Source of the DNA: Microvelia longipes
Lineage: Eukaryota > Arthropoda > Insecta > Hemiptera > Veliidae
Assembly: GCA_018340805.1 (NCBI GenBank)
Contig: JACMZG010001914.1
Location: 16,820,152 to 16,884,151 of the forward strand
Direction of reading: 5' to 3'
Length of the DNA: 64,000 nt
How positions within the stretch are numbered: position 1 is the stretch's first letter; each line of letters opens with the position of its first letter. Position numbers and translations under genes: made by a program. Below are positions 58,719 to 64,000 of the stretch, one piece after another. Under the pieces are notes generated by a model that made no database searches, was not told the origin of the DNA, and saw nothing but the letters and a program-made list of their open reading frames with translations.

Positions 58719-59473
58719 CATAGATACAATATTAACATAGATGCTCACTAAGTTAAAAAAAATGTTGATGGGATGCAGGAGGCTCAAGTGTACAGTCTAG
58801 TGGTGGAAGCGTGAACTGTCAGAAATTTTATTTCTGTCTTTTTATTTATTTATTTTTATTAACCAACAACGAGCTGTTGAGGGTAATCAAGTCTTTCATC
58901 GCTTTCAGCGCTTAGAATGATGAGGGATCGATGTATGAGTGATCCCAAGAAAGCTCTAGGTAAGAAATTCGTATAAATTGGTAAAAAGTGAAAAATTTAA
59001 TATCTCACTCTTACTTCACTCATAATGTCGTCCCCTTGGACTTGAACCTCTATGTCAGGTTTCAATTTTTGTTTGTTCCTTTACTTATTCGTTTGCGCCA
59101 ACCCGAGATGTTTATATTCAGATAGCAAATATTTAATCTTAAGTCTAAAACACTGAAAATGATTTATTGTTATTTTTTTAAAACGATGGTGCTGCTTCGC
59201 GTGATGTAGCCCCAGTTTTGAAAAAAAATACATTGCGAATACTAACACCATACCATGGATCTTTGTTTACTTTTATTTTATTTTACTAAACGATTGACAC
59301 TGTTGTATTTAAAAATACTACATCAATCTAGTAGAGGATAGAGGCAATTATTTTAATATAGCGCTCTTCAAGACTTAGTGATGAGGCCCAATTAAATCAT
59401 AACAAAACTTGTCAATTGAGTGTTGCTACTACACTCGGGAGTGAACCATCTATGTTAATATAGTTTATCTATG
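58719..59473. mobile_element. 755-bp TIR element, copy 2
   Basis: Same orientation as copy 1, 276 bp away. TIR starts CATAGATACAATATTAAC. A perfect 8-bp target duplication, agtataac, sits at 58711-58718 and 59474-59481, which fixes the ends and proves independent insertion rather than a segmental duplication. Confidence 0.92.
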
Positions 59474-59481
59474 AGTATAAC

Positions 59482-60732
59482 GTTTTGACCACCCTTTCTA
59501 TTTAAGTCCGACGTCCCTAATGAAGAAAATAGGTTTGATGATCTATGGTTTACCCAAAAAAATACCATATATATTCAAGCATGAAAATTTATTATAAAGG
59601 TGTTTTTCAGCATTTTTTCGACAGAAATGATGAGGAGAGTGGGGGGAGGTAGGTTTTTTGGAAAGAATGCTGAAGGCCTCTTGCTTTCTCAAAGGCACAA
59701 TTTAATGTTATAATAATATTCGTTTCATCAAATTTGTTTTCCTCAATGCTATGAATCCATTTACAAGACCGAATAAAATAAAAAAGAATGCTATTAAGAA
59801 CTATAAAGGCATGTAAACAATTATATAAAAAACTAATGGGTAGACAAGGTTTTACAAAACAATGTTGCAATACTCTGTCCGAATCCTCTCAGTGTACTAC
59901 TCCATTATTAGCGTTTTCTTAGAGTTTTAGAAGAAAACTAAATGTAGACAGAAAACAAGAGGTAAGGAAAGAATAATAGTAGAGTACGCCATTAATAGGT
60001 CAATCTTAAAATTAAAAGCAGTACAATTAATATAAAATTAATCAAAACGTCTTTTATGCGTTCCGAGGAATATGGAGTAATTAAAAACATTGCATTGATT
60101 AATCGTTTTGATTCCTTAAGCAACGTCGATGAGATCATTACACAAAAAATCAAAGGCGTTTAGAAATGTCAAAGAAGAGTACAGAGAGGTAACTTTACTT
60201 CAGGTCTACTCTTACGTTATTAATTAACATATATAAACTACATACAGGCATTAGTTTGTAAGGCGGACAGCGAGTAGTTGAATATGAAGGTTAGCGAGAG
60301 AGAGAGAGAGGAAAGGCCTTGTGAAGGACGTTTATTGCACCCCAGTCTCTCTAGCCAGCGTCTTATTTCAGGATATCTTGTCTTATCAACCATCGTAATG
60401 TACCTTAATTTTATTATATTACTACCCAACCAGTCTATTACTACCTTATTACTACATTAATATTAATAAATTCACTTTTAATATATAGCTTTAAAAAGGA
60501 ACATAATATATATTTTAAGTATAATATAAAAAATTGAAATTAGACACGAAATGTTTATGAGTTAACGAGCAGTAGTGTTATCAGTATCCCAATGAGTAGG
60601 GGTGGATGTTGGCTACGTTTTTATACATTAAGAAGGAATGATACGCTCCTTCCCTGTTAAATAAGTTCCTTATACATGGGGAACGATAACTGTCAACGAA
60701 TCTATCGAATCGAAAAAAAACTTGAAATATAG
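59482..60732. other. No clear feature
   Basis: A TATAAA at 60231 and an (AG)n stretch at 60296-60310 are seen. Frames 60278-60460 (non-ATG reading) and 60238-60429 show no domain. Confidence 0.35.
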
Positions 60733-61593
60733 ACTTGTTAGGGAGGTTATGAAGCCTATGTTAGTAAGACATGTAAACTTGTTAGGGAGGTTATGAAGCC
60801 TATGTTAGTAAGACAGTAGATTGTTAGGGAGGTTTGAAGCCATGTAGTAAGTGTAGACTTGTTAGGGAGGTTATGAAGCCTATGTTAGTGGAATGTAGAT
60901 TGTTAGGGGTGAAGCCTATGTTAGTGGGAAATGTAGACTTGTTAGGGAGGTTATGAAGCCTATGTTAGTAAGACATGTAAATTTGTTAAGGAGATTATGA
61001 AGCCTATGTTAGTGGAAAATGTAGATTTGTTAGGGAGGTTGCGAAGTCTATGTTAGTGGGAAATGTAGACTTGTTAGGGAGGTTATGAAGCCTATGTTAG
61101 TAAGACATGTAAACTTGTTATGGAGGTTATGAAGCCTATGTTAGTAAGACTATGAAGGTTAGTAAGACATGTAGACTTGTTAGGGAGGTTATGAAGCCTA
61201 TGTTAGTGAAAAATGTAGATTTGTTAGGGAGGTTGCGATGTCTATGTTAGTGGGGAAATGTAGACTTGTTTAGGGAGTTGCAAAGCCTATTTAGTGGGAA
61301 ATGTAGATGGTTAGGGAGGGTGCGAAGCCTATGTTAGTAGAGGAATGTAGACTTGTAGGGAGGTTGCAAAGCCTATGTTAGTGGTTACTTTAGGGAAGTT
61401 GCAAAGCCTATATTAGTGGGAAATGTAGACTTGTTAGGGAGGTTACGAAGCCTATGTTAAAGGGAAATGTAGACTTGCTAGGGAGGTTGCGAAGCCTATG
61501 TTAGTTGGAAATGTAGACTTGTTAGGGAGGTGATACTATGACTTGTACGAAGCCTATGATAGTAAAATTGTTAGGGAGGTTACGAAGCCTAAA
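60733..61593. repeat. 44-bp tandem array, about 19-20 units
   Basis: Unit: 'gtagacttgttagggaggtt' then 'atgaagcctatgttagtggg' then 'aaat'. Two unit types alternate irregularly, ending in 'gtaagacat' or 'gtgggaaat', and several units are truncated. Confidence 0.93.
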
Positions 61594-61799
61594 TTTGTGG
61601 TAAAAATTATAAATAATTTGATACTTTCGAGTTTTCAAAACATAAAGAGTTGACACTATATGTTTCTCGCACTATAACGTCATTATTTCAACCTAATGAG
61701 GTTATCAGAACATTTTAAAAATTTAAATTAATGTTTTAGCAATAACCTATTTAAAAGTTACCCAACATATTCCAAAAGAAGAAAATATTTCGTGAGAGA

Positions 61800-62674
61800 A
61801 GATGATTCCGTCTTGCTTTAGACTCACTATAAAGGTTTCTCGTCTCGAAATTTTGTCGAAATCTTGTCAGACATTCTAGAGTAAGGTTAAATTGAGAATC
61901 ATGTCATTGTTTAGGTAGCCATGCACATCAATCTCGCAAGTTTAATGACAAATACTCTTAAAATTTGAAATCATAAGGTTATAATAGTTGAGTTTGTTTA
62001 AGTTTCTTAGAGAGAACAAGGCGAAGCTATCAGTACTCTCTAAAGGGATCCTTCGACTCACGGTCTCAAACAATAACAATTGTAATCTTCTCTTTATAGC
62101 AAATGCATCATACGCAAATCATTTTAGTCGCTTAGAATCTAAACATTATTAAGACAATATACAGTGGGAAATATAATTTTGAGTAATAATAAGCAAAACA
62201 GAGTTAGCTCCATCTCACCACAATATTTCTCCTTTTGGAAAATGTTTGGTAACAATTAAAGAGTATATCGAAGAAATTAAAAACTATAAATATTAATTGA
62301 TTAAAACATAATTAATTCGAAGTACGACACGGGAATGAATTCAATTCACATAAAAAATACATTTATGATATTTGTATTTAAATGGCTATAAAATATGACG
62401 TTTGTATTTATTGCTATGTATACATATATCCTGGATAACCTTGGAATTATAATAATAATTTGTTTACACGTGGTACTGTACTAAATGATGTCAAATTCTA
62501 AGACCAACAGGGGCCCTTGCCGCGTCTCTGACTTGCTCGGCACACCGCTACCTCTTTAGTATACAGCGATATCTCATCTCGAGGGCCAATACCTAATTTA
62601 AGGTCATCCTCGTATATATAGACACACAACACAGATATTAAAATAATATAATATATATTATTATATATAATATA

Positions 62675-62745
<71 letters not shown>

Positions 62746-62886
62746 CTCTCTGGGGCTCTATTTTATTATATATAAAATATAATAAAAAATGACATTTTCT
62801 TCACTTAAAATGGTACGATTAAGGTAAAACTCATGTTACTCAATTCGAATCCTTTATAGTGAGTCATTTCCAAGACGGAATCATCT
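61800..62886. mobile_element. 1.09-kb inverted-repeat element
   Basis: Terminal inverted repeats of about 36 bp: AGATGATTCCGTCTTG, five unmatched bases, GACTCACTATAAAGG at both ends. No transposase ORF between them. A target duplication was not evident. It contains the (TA)n/(GA)n tract. Confidence 0.7.
62640..62746. repeat. (TA)n followed by (GA)n
   Basis: TA-rich tract 62644-62698 passes directly into (AG)n 62699-62744. Confidence 0.92.
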
Positions 62887-62914
62887 CAGACCTACGGGGT
62901 CATAGAGATATATA

Positions 62915-63210
62915 CTAGAGGGGGCATAGCCTATCTCAATACATTAAAAGGCCTGAAACATCGTATTGGGGCTCTCTGGGGCTCTGTGTAACCTCGTTAA
63001 AACCTCCTTCAAGAGTGAGTTAAGGTTATTATTAATTATTGATAAATTTATATCGGTTTCCGCACATTGTTTGTGTTTTGGTTTGGATTTTTAACATTCT
63101 TTTTATATAAGTTACTGTAATTTTGTACTGATTATTTGACTATATTTTAAGCAAAGAAGGTCAGGTTACTTTTTCGATGTTTCAAAATTCAACCAATAGG
63201 AGCCCTCTAG
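62915..63210. mobile_element. 296-bp MITE, copy 2
   Basis: Ends CTAGAGGGGGC and GAGCCCTCTAG are inverted, flanked by TA on both sides, consistent with TA-duplicating (Tc1/mariner-like) elements. It matches 23874-24190. Confidence 0.75.
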
Positions 63211-63742
63211 TAATGATATCTTCATATACGTGGTGACAAAGGTTAGTTATCGTACAGATACTTTAAAGACCTCGACCACTAGGCTGTCACAATGAAAATT
63301 AGAAAAAGCAATCACAAAAATTAAGATAAATAGGAAAACTGGTCCTGATTGGCTTTTTGTCACGCTAGATTTTTAAACAAAAAAAAAACTTGACTAGTTT
63401 TATCATTAATCTTTAATTATTACCAACAGAAAAAATAACTTTCATTATTGCTAAAATATAAATTAAAAACATAAAATAAAACATATTGTTCTTCAGATTT
63501 ATATTGAAGAAAATAATAGTTAAAATTGTTTAATTGTTAATACAGAATGGATTGCGTACACTTTCATAACATTGCGCGTTTCATCGGAGAGAATGTTACA
63601 TTCCTGATGAGGTAATTATTTCATAACTATCTTAGGAGCTTCCAGAACAGTTAAATGATATTTTGTGTTGATCTTTTAAATCGCGCAAAATAAGTTTTGG
63701 TAGTAACTATTTGATGAAATAGTAATTATCTATATATTTAAT
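63211..63742. other. AT-rich DNA, no feature seen
   Basis: No gene or repeat recognised. Confidence 0.4.
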
Positions 63743-63970
63743 CGCATGATCTAAATGATCAATTATCAATGAAAAAATAGCATTATAGAAAGTATCTATA
63801 ATGTTTTTAGACGCATGATATATCTAAATGATCAATGCAAAAAACAATACAATAGAATCTATAAATTATGTTTTGGCGCATGATCTAAATGACTTATTCA
63901 AAAACATCACAATAGGAAGTATCTAAATAATTATTTTTTATGCATGATCTATACCTAAATGATCTTCTTT
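63743..63970. repeat. 65-69-bp tandem repeat, about 3.5 units
   Basis: 'gcatgatctaaatgatcaat' recurs at about 63743, 63812, 63877 and 63942, with 'aggaagtatcta'-like sequence between. Confidence 0.85.
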
Positions 63971-64000
63971 TTTTAAACTTTATTAATTATTGTCTACAGT

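Noticed and set aside
57686..59473. Simple segmental tandem duplication
   Set aside because: Copy 2 has its own perfect 8-bp target duplication and both copies have inverted ends, so they are transposon insertions.

Overview
This window looks like intergenic or heterochromatin-like DNA from an AT-rich invertebrate animal genome. Evidence: no bacterial-style gene layout, long poly-A/T and (TA)n tracts, many tandem repeats, tRNA- and 5S-derived short elements, palindromic DNA transposons, and one nearly intact BEL/Pao-type LTR retrotransposon (a group known only from Metazoa). I cannot name the species; an arthropod or similar invertebrate fits. No complete host protein gene, functional tRNA, full 5S rRNA or CRISPR array was found. 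Coordinates were read by eye, so repeat edges may be off by several bases.

The most distinctive content is a dispersed family of about 0.8-1.1 kb, present here in about a dozen complete or partial copies on both strands (e.g. 1357-2085, 2515-3345, 5755-6655, 30999-32098, 35681-36470, 43423-45163). At least seven copies carry a segment of up to about 55 bp matching the 3' half of 5S rRNA, the part that in 5S genes holds the A box, intermediate element and C box (the internal polymerase III promoter). Next to it lies a roughly 60-bp unit containing GCGAAGC that is present once or twice in most copies, about 5 times at 1-270 and about 19 times at 43443-44600.

Layout. 1-16 kb: 5S-related copies, and two copies of a composite repeat with an embedded (TA)n tract (4.0-4.6 and 15.9-16.7 kb). 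16.7-20.4 kb: SINE heads in inverted arrangement, a 41-bp tandem array, and two tRNA-derived SINEs on opposite strands. 20-30 kb: mostly unannotatable AT-rich DNA with (TA)n tracts, a hairpin-rich patch (25.7-26.2 kb) and a 78-bp tandem repeat. 31-47.1 kb: 5S-related copies interleaved with palindromic (foldback) elements, the largest being a 2.22-kb element with two 977-bp arms (37393-39612) whose spacer keeps a trace of an IS630/Tc1/mariner-type transposase. 49957-56317: BEL/Pao-like element with 900-bp LTRs, TTGGG target duplication and a 1055-codon ORF with gag and protease-like regions but no recognisable reverse transcriptase or integrase. 57.6-59.5 kb: two copies of a 756-bp terminal-inverted-repeat element with 8-bp target duplications. 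60.7-64 kb: a 44-bp tandem array, a 1.1-kb inverted-repeat element, a 296-bp MITE and a 65-bp tandem repeat.

The parts do not form a host pathway. They are layered transposon insertions, with non-autonomous elements that probably depend on enzymes encoded elsewhere. The only possible host coding sequence is a 60-codon candidate last exon at 57160-57342, which is weakly supported.
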